Shown: one piece after another, positions 1 to 10,880 of the stretch
How positions within the stretch are numbered: position 1 is the stretch's first letter
Layout: every line of letters starts with the position of its first letter
Origin: Atopsyche davidsoni
Taxonomy: Eukaryota; Arthropoda; Insecta; Trichoptera; Hydrobiosidae
DNA: 64,000 nucleotides
NCBI GenBank assembly: GCA_022113835.1
Contig: JAILWY010000008.1
Span: forward strand, 5,236,001-5,300,000
Direction of reading: 5' to 3'
Program-made: the position numbers and the translations under genes
Notes under the pieces: generated by a model
What the model saw: only the letters and a program-made list of their open reading frames with translations
Told to the model about the DNA's origin: nothing
Database searches by the model: none

Positions 1-2380
1 TGTCACACAACATGGCGGTTTGTCGGTCACTGATTGTGTTGCGACACGAACACTAGAAATTAACTCTTCCGGTCTACACTAGAGAGAGAAAATCGCATCC
101 GGTACTATGAAACGGAACGATGATTGATCGGCAGAGCCTTTGGCGACCGCCCGTGTATTTGTCCCTTAATAATGTGTAAATTGACAAATCACTTGCTTGT
201 GAATTGCATTTAGCCGAAAATGTGCCCGAGAAACATAAAACTGTAACAATAACCATTTTAATTTAATTCGATGTTACAAAAAATAAATTTATGAAAATGA
301 TAAGCATTCAATCAATTTTTAAAAAGAAAATAAACTGACTAAGTAAAATTTAAAATATAGTTGAGATTAAATTTGTGATGATGTTGAGTTTTTTTTAGTT
401 GTAACACAAATAGTTTTTTTTAAATATTTAAGCAGTATTCTAATAACTATTTGAAAAAATATATACTGTTCAATTTTTGCCTTAAAAATATAGTCATTAT
501 GTCTGTCGGAAGACATTGATAAAATAGTATTCTCACAATTAGCAGTTTTAGAATTTTTGAGAAACAAAATCCGCTGTTTTTGTTCACGTTTTCATTATCA
601 CAGATTCCACAAAATACAAGCATTAAGTGATTGAATCAAAACATTAATTTAATTTTATACTAAGATAAATTTACGTTATTGTCTCACAAACAATGAGCTG
701 GAGAAATCATCTTTTTGTACCCACTTTAAATTAACATTGTACGTCGAACCCAGTCTATCAAATTATAATTTAATAAGGTTGACTATGTAAATATTACTAA
801 AATTTAATTTATTTTGAAGTTAACTATTGGGTTAAATAATAATGAAGTTTCAATTTTCCTTTCTATATCAAATAATATATTTCCATGGAGTGAAAATTGC
901 AAAAGCCATTGGATATAGAACCATAATAAGTTTGTCCTTTGTTAAATTCAAATAACTAGAGGTCATTTTACAGTGAAAAATAAACGAGGTTTTAAATGCT
1001 AACTTCTAGATTCAAATTCAAAACAACTTCCGTTGCGAGGGATGGGGTTGAAATTGTCATCCCTTCTATCAACATTTGTCATTAGAAGCGAATATATTCA
1101 ACCACTTCAAACTGATAGGGTGGTGCTATATAGGGTGCGTAACATTACTATGGTATCATAAAATTTGTATTACATCCCCAATCAAAGGTAAGTAATGCAC
1201 AGCAATCATTTTTTAAATTGATTAATCTGAAAATACAAATTTTTATTATCAGATTTGTTTGCGTCAGCAACAAAATTTTAAATGAAATATTTAAAGTATC
1301 ACTAAAAATATCATCACATGTAACTTCTGTTTATTTTTCAAGTAAAATGTAAGTACTGTATATTATTTAAGTAACAAAGTAGACGCCAAGGGAATTACTT
1401 AGAACGTAACTTGAGTGTAAAATGACGTGCTGAATCTTTATACGTTCTACTTTTGTTGCGCTCTAAAATATTGAATAAATTCAACATTATTGTTGCTTAT
1501 AGCACATTTATAATATAAGACAACTATAAATTTACAGCTTGAGCTTAAAAATTTTAAGCTGGCGACACAAATACTAAGAATGTCCTTCGAGTTTTAAAGA
1601 AGCACCATAAGCCAAACTAATATAGTTAGCAGCGTGTGCCATTAATAACGGTATTTATTTTTATAATTTATGGATGTTAAAATTGATTTCATACCTTTAG
1701 CTGCACATTAAACAACTCTAAAAAATCATTGTTGTAAATATAGAAAATGATAGAAAATAAAACGTATGAGAAAGACGTGTAATTAAAAAATATATATATT
1801 TATACGTATTAATAAAATATCAGTTGATTTTACGTTATGTTAAGGGTTTTATTTTAGTTAATAAAACAGAAGGCATATTAGATCTAAATGCTAGAATTTT
1901 TTAGAAAAGGGCTATATAATGCAGCAGAAATATGCAGGTCTTTCCTTTGTCTATTAAACTGCGGTGTAAAAATACAATAAAAACACTGTTTATAATAAAG
2001 AAACCATGAACAGACATTGTAATATACATAATATTGTAATAGACATTGTACACACTGAGATGGCCTCCAACCTCTTTTGGGAAAAGGAACTTAAAATAGA
2101 AGAATAAGGAAAATCATGAATATGATGATATACAACAATGAACACGGTTTCCTCGTCGATCCATTTAAAAAAAGCAATTGTAAATTGCACAAAACATATT
2201 TAAGCACAAATGTAAAAGCCCTTATTATCTTGAAATTATCATTTTTAATGCACACATAAATTTGTATTCAGTTCTTAATACACAAGTACGATACTGAAAA
2301 GCTTATATAACGGTATGGAATTAAGTCCGATTATACAATAAAGAAGGCTTCTAAAATTCCACATCCTTTATAATTCCACT
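1..2380. other. AT-rich non-coding stretch, no gene seen
   Basis: The stretch is dominated by A/T runs. Open frames reach at most 66 codons, have no recognisable domain and start within low-complexity sequence. A single ATGGCGGT motif (positions 12-19, YY1/Pho-like) lies at the very start, next to a slightly GC-richer patch of about 240 bases. I see no repeat family from the rest of the window here. Confidence 0.6.
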
Positions 2381-2384
2381 GTAA

Positions 2385-2438
2385 GGGTGGGTTTGGGGGG
2401 TGGCACCGGCTTTGCAGGGGGTGGGCTGTGGGGAAGGG
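2385..2438 (+). other. G-run cluster with G-quadruplex potential
   Basis: Two G-run groups lie on the plus strand. The first (2385-2400) is GGG-T-GGG-TTT-GGGGGG. The second (2417-2438) is GGGGG-T-GGG-CTGT-GGGG-AA-GGG and satisfies the classical four-run intramolecular quadruplex pattern with loops of 1 to 4 nt. It sits in an otherwise AT-rich region, so the strand asymmetry is striking. Whether it folds or regulates anything is unknown. Confidence 0.6.
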
Positions 2439-2545
2439 AAGAAGTTTCCATGGAATTATGGCCATTTCACTATCTCTACTCGCTCAAGTTTATAATGACT
2501 GGGTGATTGTCTGGGAGAAGCAGGGGCCTGCCTGACGCCGATTGA

Positions 2546-5500
2546 GAACTGAAAAATTTATAGGGGGTTCGTAAATTAATTATATTTAATTATATCTCTG
2601 AAAGCGAACATGATCAAAACATAATTTATCTTAAAGATTTGTTGAAATCTCTTACCCATTTGGAGAATAGTACTTGACGTTAAAATATAAAATATAACAG
2701 GTGTGCCAAGGTTAGTTTTCGTTTTTATAAAAAAATATTATGTTGTCACGGGATATCGATTTTTGTGAATGTAAAACTGTGTTAAAATAACATTAAAACA
2801 TTCACTCTCAAAATGTATACCCATTAAATAAATTTTTACAAGGAAGCTTTTTATATTTAATATTTCATTTTATACTGCAGTAAAATTGAAAAAAAAATTA
2901 AAAATTAATTTGTCAACAAAGTGCCAAATCCATTTGTCAGTCTTATTTGTTTTTAGATAGCCGCTGAAGCAATTACATGTCTAATGGTATTGTGATGGTG
3001 TTGGAAAGTTCGTTACGAATACACACGGTTCTATTTTGCGATAACCCTGTTTCTATCCCCACATGTTGAAAGCGACGAATTGTTACAAAACACTTTTGCG
3101 ACCAGCCATAGGATTAAATTGAGATGCAGGGCTCGCCAAACTGTGGGCCGCTCCACACTTACCGAGAGTTGTTCTAAGCATTATAAAGCGATTGTACTAT
3201 CCGACCCGGCGGCCATATAATTATACAATACATGCAAGTTCGGTGATTTATCCATGAATTTATATACTATCTTATCTTAGGCGTGACATCTACGAGTAAA
3301 TTCCTCTGATTTTGATACCTTGAAAATAATCTGAGATCCTCTGGCTAACATGGATTTATCAATTTCAAACAGGTGGATTTTATATAACTTAAACTATTTG
3401 GTCTTACTATTCTGACATAGTTTAAACATATTTTTTTGTAAAAGGTAATAAGTATTTGAAATATAAATAAATCTTCTGATTCTGAAACCTAAAGAACGAA
3501 AAAGAGATAATAAAATCACAGGATATACATTAAAGTCTTAAATCTGGTATAAGAAGTATAAATAACACTTGTTTGTTAAAACGATAAAGAAAAAAACGTT
3601 GTTCAAGGCAAGTTTTAAAAACTGTTGAATTTATTTTAAAGCAAATATTCACATCGGAAACTTTCAAGCAGTTGATATTTAAGATATAAAAGGAACGACT
3701 TTGTTTTTACGATTTCAATGCTAACGACAATAAAAGCAAAATAATTTAATGAGAAAACTTTATGCGTTAAAAATTAAAATACCAAAGTCAAGAAGGAGTT
3801 TAATCAGAAACTAAAAAGGTTTTTCTTCAATATTTATAACATTTGACTCAAAATAAATTGGTGTCGATTATTTTACTGTAAGCGTTCTCGAAAATATTGC
3901 GTAAATATTAAACTGAAACGTTTGATCGATTGTTGCTTTTCAAAATTTAAAATACTCGACATCTTACGTCATTACAAGTGATTTGTGATTTATATGTATT
4001 TTTAAGTAATCTATTCACATTTAATGCATTTATAGATTTTTAAGGCTAATTTGTTCACAATAGCTATGAAAAAAATGCATCGTTTCATGAATAAATTGAC
4101 GATCTATAAATTTTCAATCGTTTGACAATTTTTTAATGATAAGTATAAATGTCTAATTGAGGTTTTGGATTGATATCTAAATAGTAAAGTGTATTGGGTT
4201 TTAATCTCACTAACAATTTTTTTATTTCTTTATTAAGCGTTTTCAAGTTTGAATGAAAAAAATACATTTGAGGCTGTGATTTAATAGATATTTTAGACCT
4301 GAAAATATTATTTACGATTCTGAACACGTAAATTCAAATTACTTAAGCTTTGAAAACCGTTTTATCTATCCTTTATTACAATGCTGTCTTAGCTAACCAC
4401 TATTTTAATAACCGACAACCGATGCTTTGTATGTCCATTTGAGTCAATTTCAAATTTATTTATCCGTAGATTACATTTTAATACAACTGATAAACTCTTC
4501 TTGATTTCGATTTATTTTCTACAAAAAATTATAAGTGTAAAATTGTAAGGAGACTCCCAACTCAAAATATTTATAGATAAAAAAATATTATTATTCCGCA
4601 TTATTTCATTCGATTGTTCTCGTCGATATTGATAAATGTAAAAAGAATTGTACTAAAATAATATAAGAATTATTTTGAATAGTTTTAATTTAAGCATATA
4701 ATGGAAAGGTCACATTTTTGGTGTGATACAATTTGGTCTAAATAATTTCGTGCATAAATCTGGAACTCATAAAGTTTTTGATTGAAATTCACTAAGCCAG
4801 CTTCCGCGAAAATACGGTTAACCGCCGAATTAATTTCAAGGATTTCTCACTGAAAGCCGACTTTTCCGCAGTAATTATGAACAGCAACAATCGGGAAAGG
4901 ACAATATGACCTATTTGATTTCGCCCTGAAAACTGAAAAATCGAATATTCCGGAAAGTTTCGTACTAGTTCACTAATTTTTTTGGCAAAAAATATTTTTT
5001 CAGTAATTATAATCAAGTAAAATCACATTTATATATTTTTGGAAATGAATTTCAGTTTTATGTACAATACAATTTAAAAATTAAAGAGATTATTTTTTGA
5101 TGTGCTCAGCGGCGAAAAACTATTTATTTACTGTATTTTCCTATGGAAATGATTTTTTTTATTCAAATTATTTTTTGGACATTCTAAAGCTTGCACTTAA
5201 AATTTAACTATGAAATTTAATAAATTTAACGAGAACCATATCCTACGCTTATTTAAACAAGTTGTGCTAAAAATACGTTTTACTTGGATATTAGTATTAC
5301 GTTTATTTTCATAAAAATAAGTAATTATAGCAGTAAATAATTTTATCTGACTGAAAAAGTTTTTCTTTAAACAATTAGTACTTTGTTGAATTAATACAGT
5401 TCGAAAAAATTATGATGTTAATTTCCGTATTAAAAATAAAAAAATCAAGCAAATATTTGATTATTTAAAAAAGTAAAAACAGAATTACCTTCCTTTTTTG

Positions 5501-5870
5501 TTGATTTATAAGAAACTATGTTAACAGTTTACTATGGTAGAATTTAAAGAATTTAAGCTATATATTTGTAAATTTACTATATTAATTCTTGAATAAATGT
5601 TGAAAAGTGGTTCTTAAAGAACGAATCTAGCAAGAAAAGTAAAGTATAAAATATTAAAACACAGATCCCAAAAAATAACAACTAAAAAACAAAACCGCAT
5701 TCTCTTTGGATTTATTAAGTTCTCCAAGTTTTTTAGTCACAACTTTGTCACAAAAGCAAAAAAACTTTTTTCAATCATTAAAATCTTTGCAGAGGTTAAG
5801 TCCGGCTGAGACTAAACATGGTTTCCCACCAGAAAGCACCAGACTTGGATAAAAAATATGAATTATGTAT
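2546..5870. other. AT-rich non-coding stretch, no gene seen
   Basis: Apart from a moderately GC-rich patch around 3000-3230, which contains a GGCGGCCAT motif near 3208, this is A/T-rich sequence with many T and A runs. Frames of 64 and 74 codons on the minus strand show no domain, and their amino acid content is what AT-rich DNA gives by chance. Confidence 0.6.
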
Positions 5871-5874
5871 CATC

Positions 5875-5913
5875 TAAGATGGCCGGCGCCTCACTCCAGA
5901 GTCGGCCATCTTA
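5875..5913. other. Hairpin with paired GATGGCC motifs
   Basis: Perfect 11-bp inverted arms, TAAGATGGCCG (5875-5885) and CGGCCATCTTA (5903-5913), enclose a GC-rich 17-nt loop. Each arm has an AAGATGGC core resembling the YY1/Pho consensus, so the unit could be a paired protein-binding site as well as a structural hairpin. No copy of it was noticed elsewhere in the window. Confidence 0.5.
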
Positions 5914-8900
5914 ACTTTTATGGACTGTATGAATTTATGTATTTGAGGATTATCATCTGTCGTCACTGTGTTTTAAACGCCATCCCCAGCTTGTGGATTT
6001 TAAATAAAATCGTAAAAATATAAATTGCAATGAAGTAGTCTTTCTTACTGTATATACAATTACGCGTGAATATTTTTATATCATACTGTATAAAATTTAT
6101 ATTGAGAATATAATGCTTTTGAAGAGAAAACTTCTTCTTCGAACAAAAATTATAAAAAAACGTTTTTTTACGAAATCCACTTTCAATTTTCAAGACTAAA
6201 AATAGTTTTAAATACAAAAACGATACTCATATGTTAACTTAACTGTACGCTGATATACTATATATATATATATGGTATATATTGATTCATTTATTTATTT
6301 CCAAACCATCTCCATCAAATAGCATTGCAACGGTTTGGCCCACTTTCTAAAACTGTAAACGAAGAGCTTCTTCCTCTTACAAAAATCCGCGGATATTTCC
6401 GATACAGCAACCCTTAGTGCTTTCCACCCCCGACCAGTTGGTAATGGCATCATCTGAGGCAGGAAATCGCTTTAGGGGTAGCTCCGATGCCGTTCGAAGG
6501 AAATAAATCCAACCGCCCTAGCTGGAACCGACAGAGATCGTAGATTTAAACTATCTTCGTGATTATATCTTGTTGCTTCTGTCATTATTGCAAACCGTAA
6601 ATTTTAAGTTACAGTTCAATCTGGTGGCTTCTGAGTTATTTGAAAACATACGCATAAAATTATCAATATCTTATTATTTGATAAAATATTATTCTAAATA
6701 TTTTACATATAGTTAGCAATCAATCAATAGCATACCAAAGCAATAAAGCAACGATAAAATAAAGAAAAAAAAATCAATGTTTTAAATCAGAACATGTGAT
6801 AGGTTTGGACTGATACTTAAATAATCATCAATACGAAATAATAAAGCTGAATTTAATACGAAATCCAGAACCATTATAAGTCTGTTACATTGAGAAACAT
6901 ATTACAATAGTTAGGTTAGTGTAAAAGAATATGAGATCACGAATGTTAAAATGTGTTAAAAGCAGTTGAAGCTAAATATTTGAATAATAACTCAAAGCGT
7001 GGATCATAAAGGTTTTTTTTTAAATAAATCATCTGTGTCCTAAAATAGTTTTATAATTATACAACCAAATTCATATAGAATTAGTAGATTTAATAAAAAA
7101 AATCACAAATTAGTAGATAAGCGTTTACCGTGAATGTTTTTATACTCTAATTTATTTTATTCTTTTAATATGGTTTTAATTTGATTTAACAATAAAGATA
7201 ATGTAGAAATCCTTAAATTTCAGAAACTGAAATGCAACGTGCGCTTTGGCATGATTTTGCTATGAAAATATATACTGAATAGTATCTTCATGTTATCTAG
7301 ATAATGACCAAATAAAAATCCTTTCTAATACACTGTACATAGTCATTTAGATGTTGGATAGCAACAAAGCCAGATTTTGTTATACGGTTAAGCGAGTTAT
7401 TCAAGAACTTTCTTTTTTTTTTAAAGAAACAAGAAAACTTATCTAAATCAACTCTTGTTATATACATTTACATCCTGCAGCGAGTCTAAGACATTTCCAC
7501 AGTCCGGTCCAGTAAAGGAAGGACGGGTAATAAATGTCCCATTTGCAGTTGAAAAGGGTAGCGTGGAAATATAAAAAGACTTGAGCGTTTACTAAAATGA
7601 GAAGTTAGAATGCGAGTTGTTCGAGGAATCCTAATAATGGAGAGTAAATAGTTTATAGACTTCATTATAAAAAATACGAACTCTTTTAATACAGTAAATT
7701 CTTGATGATACAATCTCTTATTTAATATATTTTTTATGCATTAAAAATGCATATTAATCTCGCTGTAATACAGCAGACGGAATTCGAAACAATAACCCAA
7801 TTTTGGGTTTGGTTGTTGGTGATATTTTAATTACTCAGTTATGGTTGATATGACACAATTAATATTATAGCCGTGGTTCTGGGGAATTTTCAGAGATTTC
7901 AGGAATATTTAAAAAATTATATATAAATCACTATTTACTATATACAAACATAATACAAAGTAGTGATTATAAGTCACCATTTTGAGTTGGTTTTTGAGGC
8001 TTTGCACAATTTTCAATATAAATATTACTTATGATTCATTTCAGAAAGTTAATTTGGCCTTCATTCTGAAAGTGATGGCCTCTTAGTAAGGGGGTTGGGA
8101 TTTCAGGTTATAACAATAAATCTTTCATCCCACCTCAGGTTTCTTTCCGTCCACAAAACTGTCGCGGAGAAATCTAGAGCCTAAGTTATGTGCTTCAGAA
8201 GTGGGGAATCAAACGATATATTCTTAAAAATTGATGGCTTTTTACTGCGGCTCGGAAAAAATTGAATCAGTCATCTTTCCGAATAAACTTAGTGAGTGTA
8301 TAAGGAAATAAATTGAGCCGTCTCACCGTTCTTCATTGTCATATTTATATTGGATCTTTTGAATCATTTTAAAATTGGGATTATAAAATCTTTTTCATAA
8401 TCAAAAATTCTATATATTTTTTGATTAATTTAAAAAAAATGGCTCTATATCATTTACATTTACTTTACACATTTCTAATCGTATATTATAATCTTATTTA
8501 TAAAATTATAAGAAAGCACCATCATCAATACTTTCACATGGCAAAGACATGCGTTTTTATGTGATATGGTTCTGAATTTTCTTTTTAAGAACAGAATACG
8601 AAATCGGAAAATTTGCTTTATCTTGAAGCATTCCTTACTTTGTAAGAGATAATCTTTCAAGCTTAAACTAATATTAGAGACCTACCCAACTACATTTTTT
8701 TCTTATTTGTCGTTAAGTTACACGAATGTGTATTTATATTATTGGGTGATAATAATTTTCAAATTCTCTTTTACTTTATTTAAAAAATGTATTTTTACTG
8801 TACAAGATCTGCTCGTGAAAAGCTTTTGATTCTGATGCGTATAAATTTTTTTATACTTATTTGAACCGTGGATTTTATCTAGTCTTTTAGTATGAAAATA

Positions 8901-10157
8901 CATTTAATACATACCAGCAAAACAATCAAAAATAAAATTTTGTTTGTTAATATTATAAATGTAAGAATATAAAGAAGTTATTTCATGCATCTTATTTCTA
9001 TTCATTGGTTCTGTTTAATTCATTGTGTTAAGTTCAAGGTCTTTTTATGATACAATTATTTGAATCAAAGGTATAAAAAGTTCCCCAGGGCTGATAAATT
9101 TTATTAATTAATTTAATATCACGAGAAGTTGTTTCCGATTTTATTTTGTTTGTGTAAAAAGCTTTAATCTGGTTGGGGATATTTTCAAGTAAATCTTTTA
9201 GAATCATAAGCTAATTTAAAGCAAAATATCAATTTACTTTAACATTATACATTAATTAATACAAAGAATAAGCAAAAAAAAATTGTATCCAAACAAGCCC
9301 GCAATTAAATTGTAAATATGAGATAAAGTTATAACATTATTTCATGCATAAAAAGAACAATAGTTTTAGGTTTGGCTTGTAGTTTTTGCAGATAAACTTA
9401 AGCGAATAAATTATGACCAACCCAGTTATAAAATTAGCCCATAAATCAACCCTTACCACTTTCGCGGTTACATCTAGCAATAAATAAAAGAACTCAAAAT
9501 AAAGAGCGCACCTCCACGGAGCTGTTAGCTATCTCACTATAATTCTTTTTTGGTTTCTGGTGTAAACGATAAATTTCAGTTTCAGATATCTGAAATCAGC
9601 TTTCAAAAATATGGTGTGAAGCAGTAGGTTGTCTTAACCAACCTCCGCAAATCACCCAAGGAGACAGTATATTTAATATTTAAATAAACAAATCATTCAT
9701 AAATAATTTTTTAAGAAGTGCAAAAGAAATAATAACTACCTACACAGCAAAAAATATGAACTTTATTTTATAAAAAAACCACACGAGGAAGTATTTCAAA
9801 ATATTTCTTTCCTCTAAGGTGCTTTAATATTTTTTTACTCATCCACAATTGAATTATTATTAAATAAGAAAAATTTCACCAAAAGATGTTGTAGAATTTC
9901 AATAAATTTGTTTGAGTTAAACGTCAACTAGAATGAATATCGTTGAAAAAGAAAATATTAGAAAAATATAATGTTTTGTGAAAATGCAGATGAAGATTTG
10001 AATTATTTAATAATAAATACACACACCCGTGAAATATACAATTATCTTTATTAAAAAGCATTTAAAATAATATATAACATAGCAGCAAAAATGATTGATC
10101 ATGTTATTTTATAATATAACATATTTTATAAGATGAAAATTGTTTAATAAAATTCAT
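5914..10157. other. AT-rich non-coding stretch with one GC patch
   Basis: It includes a TA-dinucleotide run near 6256-6280 and a GC-richer patch at about 6385-6545 of unknown nature. Frames of up to 84 codons on the minus strand lack domains. I find no element of the F1, F2 or S families, and no tRNA or ribosomal RNA signature. Confidence 0.6.
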
Positions 10158-10283
10158 TTTATTATTGGTTTTTGTGAAGACCATCTCACAGGAAGTACGA
10201 TTTTACCTATACAGGTTTAATTAAACCTGTATAGGTAAAATCGTACTTCCTGTGAGATGGTCTTCACAAAAACCAATAATAAA
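10158..10283. repeat. Perfect 126-bp palindrome from S-family end sequence
   Basis: The left arm (10158-10220) and right arm (10221-10283) are exact reverse complements over 63 nt with no spacer. The arm sequence, which includes GTGAAGACC, CTCACAGGAAGTACGATTTT and CTATACAGGTTT, is the same block found once, diverged, at one end of the S-family copies at 25.5 kb and 54.5 kb. The palindrome is therefore two head-to-head copies of that end block without the tRNA-like core. I saw no convincing target-site duplication. It could extrude as a cruciform or form an uninterrupted hairpin RNA. An assembly or cloning fold-over artefact is a possible alternative. Confidence 0.9.
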
Positions 10284-10465
10284 TTTAACAAGTACGTGTA
10301 TTGACTTAATTAAATAGACTAATATCCAGATTGGATTTAAAATGCTTCACTCAGTACTTTGTGTTAAAAGTCTAGTATTGCAAGTCACACAATATTTAAT
10401 TAGGCATAATAAGAACATTGTTTCATTTATAGGATATGATTATTAAAAATTCTTGTCTAGTACTA

Positions 10466-10616
10466 GTGATTGGTTAGCATAGTTGGTAATGCACCTGCCA
10501 TGTAAGCGAGGGGATGTGGGTTCGAATCCCGCACAAATCACGATGATATATTTTTCTAAGAGTTTCTTTAATCGATTTTCAATATTTGAAAAAATGTTCT
10601 TAATCAGTATCAAAAT
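10466..10616 (+). repeat. S-family SINE, copy with complete tRNA-like head
   Basis: The tRNA-Thr-like head is followed by a tail with the landmarks CACGATGATATATTTTTC, AAGAGTTTCTTTAATCG, TCAATATTTGAAAAAATG and TTAATCAGTATCA. This is the only copy in the window with the full 5' half of the tRNA. Other copies begin at GGTAATGCACC or later. It lacks the inverted left arm seen at 35.05 and 54.5 kb. No poly-A is present. Clear target duplications were not identified. Confidence 0.75.
10468..10540 (+). tRNA. tRNA-Thr(TGT)-like sequence heading a SINE (probably pseudo)
   Basis: Seventy-three nucleotides fold into a full cloverleaf. The acceptor strands GATTGGT and ACAAATC pair at 6 of 7 positions, the D stem is GCAT/ATGC, and the anticodon stem CCTGC/GCGAG has one mismatch. 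The seven-base loop CATGTAA gives anticodon TGT. The T arm is GTGGG-TTCGAAT-CCCGC and the discriminator is A. Position 33 is A instead of the near-universal T. The GGTTCGAATCC B box is intact. Downstream it runs directly into an 80-nt segment that recurs at six other loci with partial copies of this tRNA sequence, so this is best read as a SINE promoter region and not a working tRNA gene. There is no T-run terminator immediately after it. Confidence 0.6.
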
Positions 10617-10787
10617 TCATTTTGTTGATTAGTTCAATATTGCTAAAAAAAAAACAAGCATGTACCACTGTAAACAACATTACTTATCTACAATGAACCG
10701 AATTTCTGAAATATACTATACTTGAGACAGATAAAAATTTGTATCCTATACTTTCATTATATATACAATATGTATAGGTTTTAAAAT

Positions 10788-10872
10788 CCCGCACAAATCA
10801 CGATGATATATTTTTCTAAGAGTTTCTTTAATCGAATTTCAATATTTGAAAAGATGTTCTTAATCATTATCA
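10788..10872 (+). repeat. S-family SINE, 5'-truncated near-identical duplicate
   Basis: It starts at the end of the T arm (CCCGCACAAATCACG) and matches the tail of the copy about 250 bp upstream with only about four differences over roughly 87 nt. It is flanked by the 8-bp direct repeat TTTAAAAT (10780-10787 and 10873-10880), which suggests an independent 5'-truncated insertion over local duplication. The similarity to its neighbour implies a recent shared source. Confidence 0.7.
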
Positions 10873-10880
10873 TTTAAAAT

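Noticed and set aside
10158..10283. MicroRNA precursor
   Set aside because: The palindrome has no terminal loop and is made of SINE end sequence. Perfect pairing over 63 bp is not precursor-like, though small interfering RNAs from it remain possible.
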